Notes: generated by a model from the sequence alone, not told the origin. Positions 51,400-59,404 are shown, counted from the stretch's first letter. The stretch: DNA of 64,000 nucleotides from Solirubrobacteraceae bacterium (GCA_017882405.1 JADGPO010000143.1:1-64000), one strand, 5' to 3'. Translations and numbers: made by a program.

Positions 51400-52272
51400 C
51401 TATGACCCTCGAGCCTTCCTGATCTCGGCCGAGATCGCCGGAACCACCTCGTGCAGGTCGCCGATCACGGCGTAGTCGGCGCCGGCGAAGATCGACGCCT
51501 CGCCATCGGGGTTGATCGCCAGCAGGCGCTTGGCGCCCTTGACACCCGCCATGTGCTGCGTGGCGCCGCTGATTCCGCAGGCGATGTAGATCTCAGGCGA
51601 GACCTTGCTCCCGGTCTGGCCGACCTGGTCGGAGTGCGGCCGCCAGCCGGCGCTGGTCACCGCGCGCGAGCAGCCCACGGCTCCGCCCAGCAGCTCGGCC
51701 AGCTCCTCGATCACCGAGAACCCCTCCGCCGAGCCCACGCCGCGACCGCCGGAGACGACCACGTCGGCATCGGTCAGCGAGACGCCGGACGTCGACTCCG
51801 GGATCTGCTCGCTGACGTGCACGACGCGGTCCGCGTCCGAGCCGGTAGCCGTGACCGTCTCCACTTCATCAATCGGCTCGGCGGCGACGGCGTGGGCGGC
51901 GCTGGTCAGCAACAGCGGCGAGCCGTGCACCTGGGCCTCCTCCAGCAGCGAGCCGCCCCAACGCACGCGCGTCACGGTCGCGGGAGCGCCGGGCGTCACC
52001 GACACGCAGTTGGCGGCCATCGGCTGGTCGAGCTTGGCCGCCACGTGCGCCAGGATCTCGTTGCCCCGCTCCGAGCCGGGCGCCACGACGGCGGAGGCGC
52101 CACGTGACTGGGCGAGCTCCACCAGCGTCTGCGCCCATGCCGCCGGGGCATAGCCGCCGCTCGGATCGATCGCGACCGGGGCGACATCCCCGTCGATCGA
52201 CCGTGCCATCACCACGGCCTGCTGGGAGAGCTCATCGCTCGGATCCTCGACGAAGGCCAGGACGGTCATCAC
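51400..52272 (-). CDS. etfA: Electron transfer flavoprotein, alpha subunit
   Basis: A 290-residue FAD-binding subunit. The alpha-specific C-terminal FAD domain is clear: VVVSGGRGVGSAEGF, GCSRAVTSAGWRPHSDQVGQTGSKVSP (in parts), YIACGISGATQHMAG, then LLAINPDGEASIFAGADYAVIGDL. The N-terminal domain is less conserved. ATG overlaps the etfB stop by four bases. It accepts electrons from the dimethylglycine-dehydrogenase-like enzyme and delivers them to the DgcB-like membrane protein. Confidence 0.92.
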   Translation of the reverse strand: MMTVLAFVEDPSDELSQQAVVMARSIDGDVAPVAIDPSGGYAPAAWAQTLVELAQSRGASAVVAPGSERGNEILAHVAAKLDQPMAANCVSVTPGAPATVTRVRWGGSLLEEAQVHGSPLLLTSAAHAVAAEPIDEVETVTATGSDADRVVHVSEQIPESTSGVSLTDADVVVSGGRGVGSAEGFSVIEELAELLGGAVGCSRAVTSAGWRPHSDQVGQTGSKVSPEIYIACGISGATQHMAGVKGAKRLLAINPDGEASIFAGADYAVIGDLHEVVPAISAEIRKARGS

Positions 52273-53030
52273 ATCACCCCGATCGACTGGAGGATCTCCA
52301 CCACGGCCGGCGCGGCCTCGGGGCCGCGTCCCAGGACCTCGGCCTGCTTGCTGGAGCTCGGTGCAAGCACCAGGCGCACCATCGCCAGCCGGGGCTCAGG
52401 CCGGGTCGGCTGCAAGGTCTCGATCGGCTTGCGCTTGGCGCGCATCCGGCCGGGCACCGACGGATAGCGCGGCAGATTGATGCCCTCCTTGACCGACACC
52501 ACCGCCGGCGCCGGTACCAGGTAGACATCGCGCCCGGCGGAGGTCTCCTGCTCGCAGCGCAGCGTGGCGCCGTCGCCCTCCACGCCTATGGCCTTGATGC
52601 CGTTGACGACCGGCAGGCCGAGTGCCTGGGCGACGCGAATCTGGACCTGGAAGTTGCCGGAGTCGGCCGACTCGTTGCCGAACAGGATCAGATCGAACGG
52701 CTCGGGCTGGGCGCGGATCGCCTCGACGATCGCCGCCGCCGTCGCCTGCGGGTCCCGCTCGCTGCCATCGGTGACGAGGTGGATGCCCTTGTCGATGCCG
52801 ATCGCCATCAGGTCGCGCAGCTGCTCCTCGGCCTCGGCCGGGCCCAGCGTCAGCGCCGTGGAGGAGCCGCCGTGCTGCTCCACCAGCCGGACCGCCTCCT
52901 CGGCGCCGCACTCCTCGTGCGGGGAGACGGTGAACCCGAGGTGACGCGTCTGGATCGCCTGTTCGTCCTCGGTGAGCGTGATTTTGCCGCCGGTCAGCGG
53001 CACGCGCTTGACGCAGACCAGGACGTTCAT
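52269..53030 (-). CDS. etfB: Electron transfer flavoprotein, beta subunit
   Basis: A 253-residue AMP-binding partner subunit. Typical parts are MNVLVCVKRVP at the start, NPHEECGAEEAVRLVEQHGG-like VSPHEECGAEEAVRL, LILFGNESADSGNFQVQIRVAQALGLP and a recognition loop YPSVPGRMRAKRKPIETL. The ATG abuts the stop of the dimethylglycine-dehydrogenase-like gene without any gap, so translation is coupled. It pairs with etfA. Confidence 0.92.
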   Translation of the reverse strand: MNVLVCVKRVPLTGGKITLTEDEQAIQTRHLGFTVSPHEECGAEEAVRLVEQHGGSSTALTLGPAEAEEQLRDLMAIGIDKGIHLVTDGSERDPQATAAAIVEAIRAQPEPFDLILFGNESADSGNFQVQIRVAQALGLPVVNGIKAIGVEGDGATLRCEQETSAGRDVYLVPAPAVVSVKEGINLPRYPSVPGRMRAKRKPIETLQPTRPEPRLAMVRLVLAPSSSKQAEVLGRGPEAAPAVVEILQSIGVM

Positions 53031-55568
53031 CTAGGACCGCACCCGGGAGTTATCGGGATCAAAGACCGGGGTCGAGTCGATCGTCTGGACGGTCACCGGG
53101 TACTGCTCACCCATGTACTGGACCTTGAGTTGGTTGCCCACCGTGGCCTGCTCGGGCGACAGGTAGCCCATCAGGATGTACTTGCCGATCGAGGGACCCG
53201 CACCGGCGCTGGTCACGTACGAGCGCCGGCCCTTGGCGTCGGTGATGGGCTCGCCGTCGGCCGTCAGGATCGGCTCGCCGCCCATCATGTAGCGCTTGAC
53301 GCCGGCGCTCGAGGTGTGGTCGTCGACGGTCAGTGTGCACATGCTCGCCGCCGGCACCTCGGAGCGTTGGCGGACGTGGGCCTCCTTGCCGACGAAGTCC
53401 TGGTCCTTGACCTTGCCCCAGTCCATGCCGGCCTCCACGACGTCGTACTCGCCCTCCAGCTCGGCGCCGTAGGCCCGGTAGCACTTCTCCAGGCGACCGG
53501 TCGAGCCGTAGACGCCGGCGCCGACGGGCACCGCGCCGTGCGGCAGGCCGGCCTCGGCGATCGTGTCCCACAGCTTGGCGCCCTGCTCGATCGGGACGTA
53601 CAGCTCCCAGCCGAGGTCGCCGACGTAGGAGATCCGGCTGGCGATGACCTCCAGCGAGCCGACCTCGATCGCCTTCCAGCGCCCGAACGCCAGGCCCTCG
53701 TTGGAGACGTCGCCGCCCGTCACGCTGGAGAGGATGTCGCGTGCGCGTGGGCCCCAGAGCCCGAGCGTGGTCAGAGAGCTGGTGCGGTCGTGAATCTGCA
53801 CCGACCCGTCAGCCGGGAGGTGGTCGGAGAACCACTTCAGGTCCGACATCCCCCAGGCGCCGCCGGTGACGACGCGGAACACGTCGTCGGCAATCCGCAT
53901 GATCGTCAGGTCGGCCTTGAAGCCGCCGCTCGGCGTGAGGATCGGCGTGTAGACGACGCGGCCGACCGGCACGTCGATCTGGCGCATGGCCACTCGCTGG
54001 ACCACATCCAGCGCGCACGGCCCGGTGACGTCGAAGATGCAGAACGCCGTCAGATCGGTGTAGCCGGCCCGGTCGCGCAGAGCGAGGTGCTCAGCATTGA
54101 CGAGCGGCGACCACCAGCGCGACTCCCACTCGGCCTCGCGCCGCGTCACCTGATCGCCGAACTCCTCCAGGAGCGGCGCGTTTGACTCATACCACTGCGG
54201 GCGCTCCCAGCCGGCGGCCTCGTAGAAGACGGCTTGGAGCTCCTGTTCGCGCTCGTAGTACGGCGACAGCTTCACGCGGCGATCGGACTCCCACTGCTCG
54301 GCGGGATGGACGATCCCGTACATCTTGTTAAAGCCCTCCGACGCCCGGGCCTGGATGTGGGCCTTCGTCTTCTGGTGCGGATAGGCGCGGGCGATGTTGG
54401 AGTCATAAATATCGATTTCAGACTCGCCCTTTACCATCAGCTCGGCCACCGTCTTGCCACTGCCCGGCCCCTCCTTGATCCAGATCGCGGCCGCCGACCA
54501 CAGGCCCTTGACCTCGGGCGTCTCGCCGATCAGCGGCAGCCCGTCGTGCGTTACCGACAGCAGGCCGTTGATCGCGTAGCGCTGCCCGACGGTCTCGTCG
54601 CCGACGAGCTCGGGCATCAGCTCCAGCGCCTGCTCCAGCTGCAGCTCGAAGTCGGCCTGGGTGAACGGAAGCTCGGTGGGGCTGAGGGCGGACTCCTCGA
54701 TCGAGGGGATCTCGTCGGAGTCCATCAGGATCGGGCGGTGCGCGTAGGAGCCGATCTCGAGCCCTCCCCCGTCCTGGCGCTCGTACATGTTGGTGTCCAT
54801 GTCGCGCACGATCGGATAATCGACGAGCGTCTTGGCGTCGGCGAAGCGCGGCACGGGACCGATGTCGATCATCTGGTGAACGGCCGGGGTCAGCGGAATG
54901 TTGGCGCCGGCCATCCGGGCGATCCGCGGGCTCCAGCAACCGCACGCGATGACGACACGGTCGGCCTCGATGTCGCCCTTGGTCGTGCGCACCCGCCGGA
55001 TCTGCCCGTGCTCGACGTCGAGTCCCAGAACCTCGGTGTTGGCCGCCAGCGTCATCCCCGCCTCGACGGCGCGTTCGCGCATGATCGTCGCCGCGCGCAG
55101 CGAGTCGACCACCCCTGCACCGGGCGTGTAGAAGCCGCCCAGCAGGAGCTCCTCGTTGATGAACGGGACCAGCTCCTTGATCTCCGCGGGCGTTACCAGC
55201 GACACGGGCTCGATCCCCCATGTCTTGGCCGAGACCATCCGCCGGTTGAGCTCCTGCATGCGCTCCTCGGTCCGCGCCACCTCGATGCCGCCGCATTCCA
55301 GGTAGACGTCGAGGTGCTTGTACTGGCGCATGCTCTCCTTCGTCAGCGCCGTCATCTCCTTGGAGTGGTCGACGGGGAAGATGAAGTTCGAGGCATGCCC
55401 GGTGGAGCCGCCGGGGTTGGGCAGCGGGCCCTTGTCGAGCAGCGTGATCTCGGTCTCGCCGAGCTGGGTCAGGTGATAGGCGACGCTGTTGCCGACGATG
55501 CCCGCGCCGATGATGACGACGCGCTGACGAGCGGGCAGCGGGTGGGAGGGAGCCGTATTAGTAGCCAC
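53031..55568 (-). CDS. Dimethylglycine/sarcosine dehydrogenase-like FAD enzyme with GcvT domain
   Basis: An 845-residue two-part enzyme. The N-terminal FAD-dependent amine dehydrogenase (DAO fold) has GAGIVG at 21-26 and STGHASN with His58 at the position of the covalent-flavin His of dimethylglycine oxidases. The C-terminal half is a GcvT-like folate-binding domain (FDVTGPCALDVVQRV, ISYVGDLGWELYVP, GVYGSTGRLEKCYRAYGAEL). It removes a methyl group as formaldehyde, captured as methylene-THF. GTG 55568 has no ribosome-binding site and lies six bases after an operator/-10 element, so the message is probably leaderless. It heads the etfBA-dgcB operon. Confidence 0.88.
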   Translation of the reverse strand: MATNTAPSHPLPARQRVVIIGAGIVGNSVAYHLTQLGETEITLLDKGPLPNPGGSTGHASNFIFPVDHSKEMTALTKESMRQYKHLDVYLECGGIEVARTEERMQELNRRMVSAKTWGIEPVSLVTPAEIKELVPFINEELLLGGFYTPGAGVVDSLRAATIMRERAVEAGMTLAANTEVLGLDVEHGQIRRVRTTKGDIEADRVVIACGCWSPRIARMAGANIPLTPAVHQMIDIGPVPRFADAKTLVDYPIVRDMDTNMYERQDGGGLEIGSYAHRPILMDSDEIPSIEESALSPTELPFTQADFELQLEQALELMPELVGDETVGQRYAINGLLSVTHDGLPLIGETPEVKGLWSAAAIWIKEGPGSGKTVAELMVKGESEIDIYDSNIARAYPHQKTKAHIQARASEGFNKMYGIVHPAEQWESDRRVKLSPYYEREQELQAVFYEAAGWERPQWYESNAPLLEEFGDQVTRREAEWESRWWSPLVNAEHLALRDRAGYTDLTAFCIFDVTGPCALDVVQRVAMRQIDVPVGRVVYTPILTPSGGFKADLTIMRIADDVFRVVTGGAWGMSDLKWFSDHLPADGSVQIHDRTSSLTTLGLWGPRARDILSSVTGGDVSNEGLAFGRWKAIEVGSLEVIASRISYVGDLGWELYVPIEQGAKLWDTIAEAGLPHGAVPVGAGVYGSTGRLEKCYRAYGAELEGEYDVVEAGMDWGKVKDQDFVGKEAHVRQRSEVPAASMCTLTVDDHTSSAGVKRYMMGGEPILTADGEPITDAKGRRSYVTSAGAGPSIGKYILMGYLSPEQATVGNQLKVQYMGEQYPVTVQTIDSTPVFDPDNSRVRS

Positions 55569-55573
55569 GGGCC

Positions 55574-55605
55574 CTGATATATCAGATGCAGGTCAGGCCC
55601 GTCAA
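55574..55605 (-). promoter_or_regulatory. Promoter with perfect CTGATATATCAG operator for the dehydrogenase-ETF operon
   Basis: Reading the minus strand, TTGACG (55605-55600) is followed after 18 bases by TATATC, which lies inside the perfect 12-base palindrome CTGATATATCAG (55574-55585). The GTG of the dehydrogenase gene starts five bases after the palindrome. It is the best-matching of the five sites and defines the consensus. Confidence 0.65.
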
Positions 55606-55679
55606 CCTCGTCGCCCGCCCGGTCCGCAGGTACACTTCCGCGGCGGCCCGCGGCAAAAACAAGCGGACAGGGGAAGGTT

Positions 55680-56348
55680 ATGGGTTTCGACGTACGTCGC
55701 CGTAGTGCTTGCCTGGCTGTCGGCGCCATGACGCTGTTGGCGTCCGGGGCGCTCGCCGCCCAGTCATCAGCCGCTCGGATCGCGCTCAACGCGGGCTGCT
55801 ATCTGAACACCGACCGGTCCACCGCGAAGGTGACGATCGTCGGCAGCGGGTTCTTTCCGTCCAGCAGCGTCGACATCGGCGGCGGCGTCTTCGGGAACGT
55901 GACCACCGACCCCGCTGGCAACTTCCTGACGACGGTGCGGGCTCCGCACGCCACGATCAAGCCCGGGGCGAGGAGGTTCAACGTGACCGCTTCCGATGAG
56001 AACTTCGACACCGGCCAGAAGGTGACGGCGTCGACGACGGGCCACTACACGATGGCCGGCGTCGCCTTCAGCGACAACTTCGTCGGCTTCGGCAAGCGAC
56101 TCACCTACTTCTTCGGGGGCTTCCGGCCCGGCAAGCAGATCTACGGGCATTACTTCATCGGCAGGCGGCAGACCGGCCGCAAGCGCTTCGGCAAGGCGGC
56201 CGCCCCGTGCGGGACGCTGAAGGCCAAGGCGACCGGCTACCCGGTCTCCAGCGCCCACCCGGACAAGTGGACCGTATTCTTCGACAACGTCAAGAAGTTC
56301 AGCAAGCGCGCGATCCCGACCTACGCCTACGCGTTCCATAAGGTCTAG
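55680..56348 (+). CDS. Secreted Ig-like protein A, tandem paralogue
   Basis: A 222-residue exported protein. Its Arg-rich start (MGFDVRRRSACLAVGAMTLL) and AQSSAA cleavage region form a signal peptide. The mature part holds an Ig/IPT-like first domain (KVTIVGSGFFPSSSVDI, RAPHATIKPGARRFNVTASD) and a second with FFGGFRPGKQIYGHYFIG. Two cysteines (C40 and C177, in NAGCY and APCGTLK) are placed to form a disulfide. It matches the next protein in plan, with the same motifs at the same places, so the two are duplicates. The function is unknown; a surface or cell-wall role is only suggested. Confidence 0.7.
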   Translation: MGFDVRRRSACLAVGAMTLLASGALAAQSSAARIALNAGCYLNTDRSTAKVTIVGSGFFPSSSVDIGGGVFGNVTTDPAGNFLTTVRAPHATIKPGARRFNVTASDENFDTGQKVTASTTGHYTMAGVAFSDNFVGFGKRLTYFFGGFRPGKQIYGHYFIGRRQTGRKRFGKAAAPCGTLKAKATGYPVSSAHPDKWTVFFDNVKKFSKRAIPTYAYAFHKV

Positions 56349-56437
56349 ACCTTGATGGGCCCGGGCCATCGGGGGTCCGGGTCCCCGCGGTGCCCGTAGA
56401 CTTGCGCCGCTAGCAACCATCGGACAAGGGAGCCGCC

Positions 56438-57130
56438 ATGCGTCTTGATGTTCGTCGCCGTACCACGAACTTGTCGCTGGGCGCCGTGGCGGCGCTCTCC
56501 TTTGGCGGGCTGGCCGGCACCGCATCGGCCGCCGAGCTCACGGTCAACGCCGGCTGCTACGTGATCGCCGGCAAGAACGCTCCGCCGATGGAGTTCACCG
56601 GCAGTGGTTACACGCCCGGCGACAGCGTCCTCATCTCCAGCCGCGACGGGACGGTCGACGCCAGCGTGAAGGCCGACGCCCAGGGGCATATCAGCGGCCG
56701 CGCCGACGCCCCCACGCCGTACTTCGCCACGCCGGGCGCCAAGAAGATCGGCCTCACGGCCTCCGACCAGACGCCGACCGGCAAGACGATCACCGCGAGG
56801 ACCACCGTCAACGTGACCGAGCTGGGCTGGGAGCACGGATCGACCAAGCGCCAGCCCGGCCTGCGCGCGCTCACCGAGAAGACCAACTGGTCGTTCTCCG
56901 GCTTTGAGCCGGGCAAGATGATCTACGGGCACTACCTGTACCAGGGCAAGCAGGTGGCGCTGGCCAAGTTCGGGCTCGCCGCGGCTCCCTGCGGGACGCT
57001 CAAGGTGCGCGCCCGCCTGTACCCGGCCACTCCCCGTCATTCCAGCTACTCGATCCAGTACGACGACAGCCAGCCGTACAGCATGAAGTCCCGGCCGAAG
57101 ATCATCGGTCCGCTCAAGCTGAGCGTGTAA
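56438..57130 (+). CDS. Secreted Ig-like protein B, tandem paralogue
   Basis: A 230-residue paralogue of the preceding gene product. It shares the same opening plan (MRLDVRRRT, then ASAAELTVNAGCY with C40), Ig-like region (MEFTGSGYTPGDSVLI, ATPGAKKIGLTASD), the FSGFEPGKMIYGHYLYQGK block and the second Cys in APCGTLKV (C185). Identity is moderate, so the duplication is old. AAGGGAG precedes the ATG. A strong 12-bp hairpin follows the stop. No known family is recognised. Confidence 0.7.
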   Translation: MRLDVRRRTTNLSLGAVAALSFGGLAGTASAAELTVNAGCYVIAGKNAPPMEFTGSGYTPGDSVLISSRDGTVDASVKADAQGHISGRADAPTPYFATPGAKKIGLTASDQTPTGKTITARTTVNVTELGWEHGSTKRQPGLRALTEKTNWSFSGFEPGKMIYGHYLYQGKQVALAKFGLAAAPCGTLKVRARLYPATPRHSSYSIQYDDSQPYSMKSRPKIIGPLKLSV

Positions 57131-57146
57131 CCCTGCCGCGTCGTCA

Positions 57147-57179
57147 CCGCATGCTCGCCGGGACGCTGCGAGCATGCGG
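57147..57179. promoter_or_regulatory. Perfect 12-bp inverted repeat before the acetyltransferase gene
   Basis: CCGCATGCTCGC (57147-57158) and GCGAGCATGCGG (57168-57179) pair perfectly around a nine-base loop, and the right arm ends two bases before the ATG at 57182. There is no T run. It may terminate the secreted-protein transcript or mask the start of the acetyltransferase gene. Confidence 0.5.
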
Positions 57180-57181
57180 CC

Positions 57182-57739
57182 ATGGCGATCGACAAGCAGC
57201 GGCTGCTGGCCGGCGAGCCATACTCATCAAACGCCGAGGACCTCCGCGCTGACCGGCATCGCGCGCGCCTGCTCACCGAGCGCCTGAACGCTCTCAGCGC
57301 CTCCGAGCCCGGCCGGCGCTGGGCGATCCTCGGCGAGCTGCTGGGGGCGCTGGGCGATCAGACCGAGATCCTGTCCCCGTTTCAGTGCGATTACGGCTAC
57401 CAGATCTCGGTCGGCGCGCGCACGTTCGTCAACTTCGGCGCCGTGATCCTCGATTCGGGGCCGGTGTCGATCGGCGATGACGTACAGATCGGCCCGGGGG
57501 TGCAACTGGTCACCCCCTCCCACCCCCTCGACGCCGGCGAGCGCCGGACGGGCCTCGAGTGGGGTGCGCCGATCACAATCGAGGACGACGCGTGGCTGGC
57601 CACCGCCGTGATCGTGTGTCCGGGGGTGACGATCGGCACCGGCTGCGTGATCGGCGCCGGGAGCGTGGTGACCCGGGACATGCCGGCCCGCCACCTGTGC
57701 TTCGGCAACCCCTGCCGGCCGGTGCGCCCGATCGACTGA
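57182..57739 (+). CDS. Maltose/galactoside O-acetyltransferase-like hexapeptide transferase
   Basis: A 185-residue left-handed beta-helix acetyltransferase of the LacA/Maa type. The N-terminal Maa helix begins MAIDKQRLLAGEPYSSNAEDL. The hexapeptide coils include SVGARTFVNFGAVILDSG, IGDDVQIGPGVQLVTPSHPLD (His is the catalytic base) and VCPGVTIGTGCVIGAGSVVTRDM. It transfers acetyl from acetyl-CoA to sugars; the natural acceptor is unknown. A hairpin ends two bases before the ATG. It stands alone; the minus strand just beyond it carries an MFS remnant. Confidence 0.87.
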   Translation: MAIDKQRLLAGEPYSSNAEDLRADRHRARLLTERLNALSASEPGRRWAILGELLGALGDQTEILSPFQCDYGYQISVGARTFVNFGAVILDSGPVSIGDDVQIGPGVQLVTPSHPLDAGERRTGLEWGAPITIEDDAWLATAVIVCPGVTIGTGCVIGAGSVVTRDMPARHLCFGNPCRPVRPID

Positions 57740-57952
57740 CCGGCGGCCAGGCACGACAGCACGAACGGCCCACTGACGCCGGCGGCATCGATCGCCGCTC
57801 CGCCCAGCGCCGAGCCGATCGCCAGACCGACGATGAGAGAGGAAGCCGCCCAGGTGAACGCCTCGTCCCTGGGGCAGGCGGCCGATGAGCGCGGTCGTGA
57901 ACACTCGAGCGCAACCGGGTATGGAGAGCACTGAGCGATACTTCGCGACCAT
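57737..57952 (-). pseudogene. Remnant of an MFS transporter (first residues joined to late spans)
   Basis: The minus strand begins like an MFS protein (MVAKYRSVLSIPGCARVFTTALIGRLPQG). After a frame change it continues with a late-span sequence (EAFTWAASSLIVGLAIGSALGG, then AAIDAAGVSGPFVLSCLAAG) that normally lies near the C-terminus. Some 300 residues between are gone. It is a deletion derivative with no function, and occupies most of the 294 bases between the acetyltransferase and MetE-like genes. Confidence 0.6.
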
Positions 57953-58033
57953 CGGGCCAGCGTAGCCCTACCAGTGGCCCATCCTGTGAGTCCGTTGCGC
58001 TGAGAGCCCGGCCAAACTTCAAGGAGAGAGCCA

Positions 58034-59161
58034 ATGCCGAGTCGAGATACTCCGCCGTTCCGCGCCGATCACGTCGGAAGCCTGCTGCGACCGCCTGAGC
58101 TGGCCCGCGCTCGCGCCGATTTCAAGGCGGGCCGAATCGACGGCGACGAGCTGCGCGCGGTCGAGGACGAGGCGATCCTCGCCGTGATGGCGCTGCAGCG
58201 CGACGCCGGCCTGCGGACCGTCACCGACGGCGAGTTTCGCCGCACCTCGTGGCACATGGACTTCATCTACGCGCTCGATGGCATCGAGCAGGTGGACGGC
58301 GAGTCGATCCACGTGCAGTTCCGCTCGGACGAGGGCGAATACGACTACGCCCCCCCGGCGATGCGCATCACCGGCACGGTCACGCTGCCGGAGACGATCT
58401 TCGCCAACGCGTTCACCTTCGTGCGCGGCAACGCCAAGGCCGGACAGACGCCCAAGCTGACCATTCCCTCGCCCAGCATGGTCCACTACCGCGGCGGCAA
58501 CTCGTCCCTGGACTCCTCGGTCTATCCGGAGCCCGACACCTTCTGGGACGACCTGACCGCGGCCTATGCCGCGCAGCTGCGAGGCGTCTACGAGCTCGGC
58601 TGTCGCTACCTCCAGCTCGACGACACCAGCCTCGCCTACGTCAACGACCCCGCGCAGCGGGCCCACATCGAGGAGATCGGCGGCGATCCCGACCATCTGC
58701 ACGAGCAGTACATCGCCAACCTCAACCGCGCGCTGGCCGACAAGCCGGAGGATCTGGTGGTCACCACGCACCTTTGCCGTGGCAACAACCAGTCGATGTG
58801 GGCAGCGGAGGGCGGGTATGACTTCGTCGCCGAGGCGCTGTTCGGAGACCTGGCGGTCAACGGCTACTTCCTGGAGTTCGACGACGCGAGGTCGGGCGGC
58901 TTCGAGCCGCTGCGTTTCGTGCCACCGGGCAAGCAGGTGGTCCTCGGCCTCGTGACCACCAAGCGACCGCAGCTGGAGGATCGCGACCTGCTCAAGCGCC
59001 GCATCGAGGAGGCATCGCAGTTCGTCGACGTCGACCAGCTCTGCCTGTCGCCGCAGTGTGGCTTCTCCTCCACCGAGGAGGGCAACAAGCTGTCCATCGA
59101 CGAGGAGCGAGCCAAGCTCGAGATGGTCGTTGAGGTCGCCGAGGACGTCTGGGGTCGGTGA
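58034..59161 (+). CDS. Cobalamin-independent methionine-synthase-like protein (MetE C-terminal type)
   Basis: A 375-residue single-barrel protein of the MetE C-terminal family. FRADHVGSLLRPPEL opens it. Zinc-type ligands are visible as His and Cys in THLCRGNNQS, Glu in FLEFDDARSGGFEPL and Cys in LSPQCGFSSTEEGN. Members transfer a methyl group to a thiol, usually homocysteine, from methyl-THF or another donor. AAGGAGAG six bases before the ATG sets the start. As a stand-alone barrel without the N-terminal MetE half it probably uses a donor other than polyglutamyl methyl-THF. It could be a further exit for methyl groups of the amine pathway. Confidence 0.83.
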   Translation: MPSRDTPPFRADHVGSLLRPPELARARADFKAGRIDGDELRAVEDEAILAVMALQRDAGLRTVTDGEFRRTSWHMDFIYALDGIEQVDGESIHVQFRSDEGEYDYAPPAMRITGTVTLPETIFANAFTFVRGNAKAGQTPKLTIPSPSMVHYRGGNSSLDSSVYPEPDTFWDDLTAAYAAQLRGVYELGCRYLQLDDTSLAYVNDPAQRAHIEEIGGDPDHLHEQYIANLNRALADKPEDLVVTTHLCRGNNQSMWAAEGGYDFVAEALFGDLAVNGYFLEFDDARSGGFEPLRFVPPGKQVVLGLVTTKRPQLEDRDLLKRRIEEASQFVDVDQLCLSPQCGFSSTEEGNKLSIDEERAKLEMVVEVAEDVWGR

Positions 59162-59214
59162 TCTCGCCGGCTCCTGCGCTCAAGTTGCCGGCCCATGCGG
59201 CCGATCACCGAAAT

Positions 59215-59382
59215 ATGGAATGGTTGAGCGTGATCTACGTCCGCCTGCGCGACCAGTCCGGCCAGACGCTGGCCGAGTACGGCCTCGTGGTCGTGTCGAT
59301 CGCCATCGTGGTGGTGGCGGCGGCGGCCCTGCTGGGTGTCAACATCACCGGTCTGTTCACCAAGTCCTCGAACGGCCTGTAG
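59215..59382 (+). CDS. Flp-type pilin-like small membrane protein
   Basis: A 55-residue class III (Flp) pilin-like peptide. A charged start (MEWLSVIYVRLRDQSGQTLAEYGL) contains the Glu-Tyr pair of mature Flp pilins, followed by a 20-residue hydrophobic stretch (VVVSIAIVVVAAAALLGVNI). ATG 59215 gives this standard size. No tad/cpa assembly or prepilin peptidase gene is in the window, so it is an orphan pilin here. Confidence 0.65.
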   Translation: MEWLSVIYVRLRDQSGQTLAEYGLVVVSIAIVVVAAAALLGVNITGLFTKSSNGL

Positions 59383-59388
59383 GTCGGT

Positions 59389-59404
59389 GGCCCCGGAGCC
59401 GGGG
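59389..59404. terminator. Weak hairpin after the Flp-type gene
   Basis: GGCCCCGG-ag-CCGGGG forms a short GC stem seven bases after the stop; T residues follow only after a gap. A second palindrome, ACGTCC-gatgta-GGACGT, lies at 59445-59462 in the same gap and could be an operator. Confidence 0.35.
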
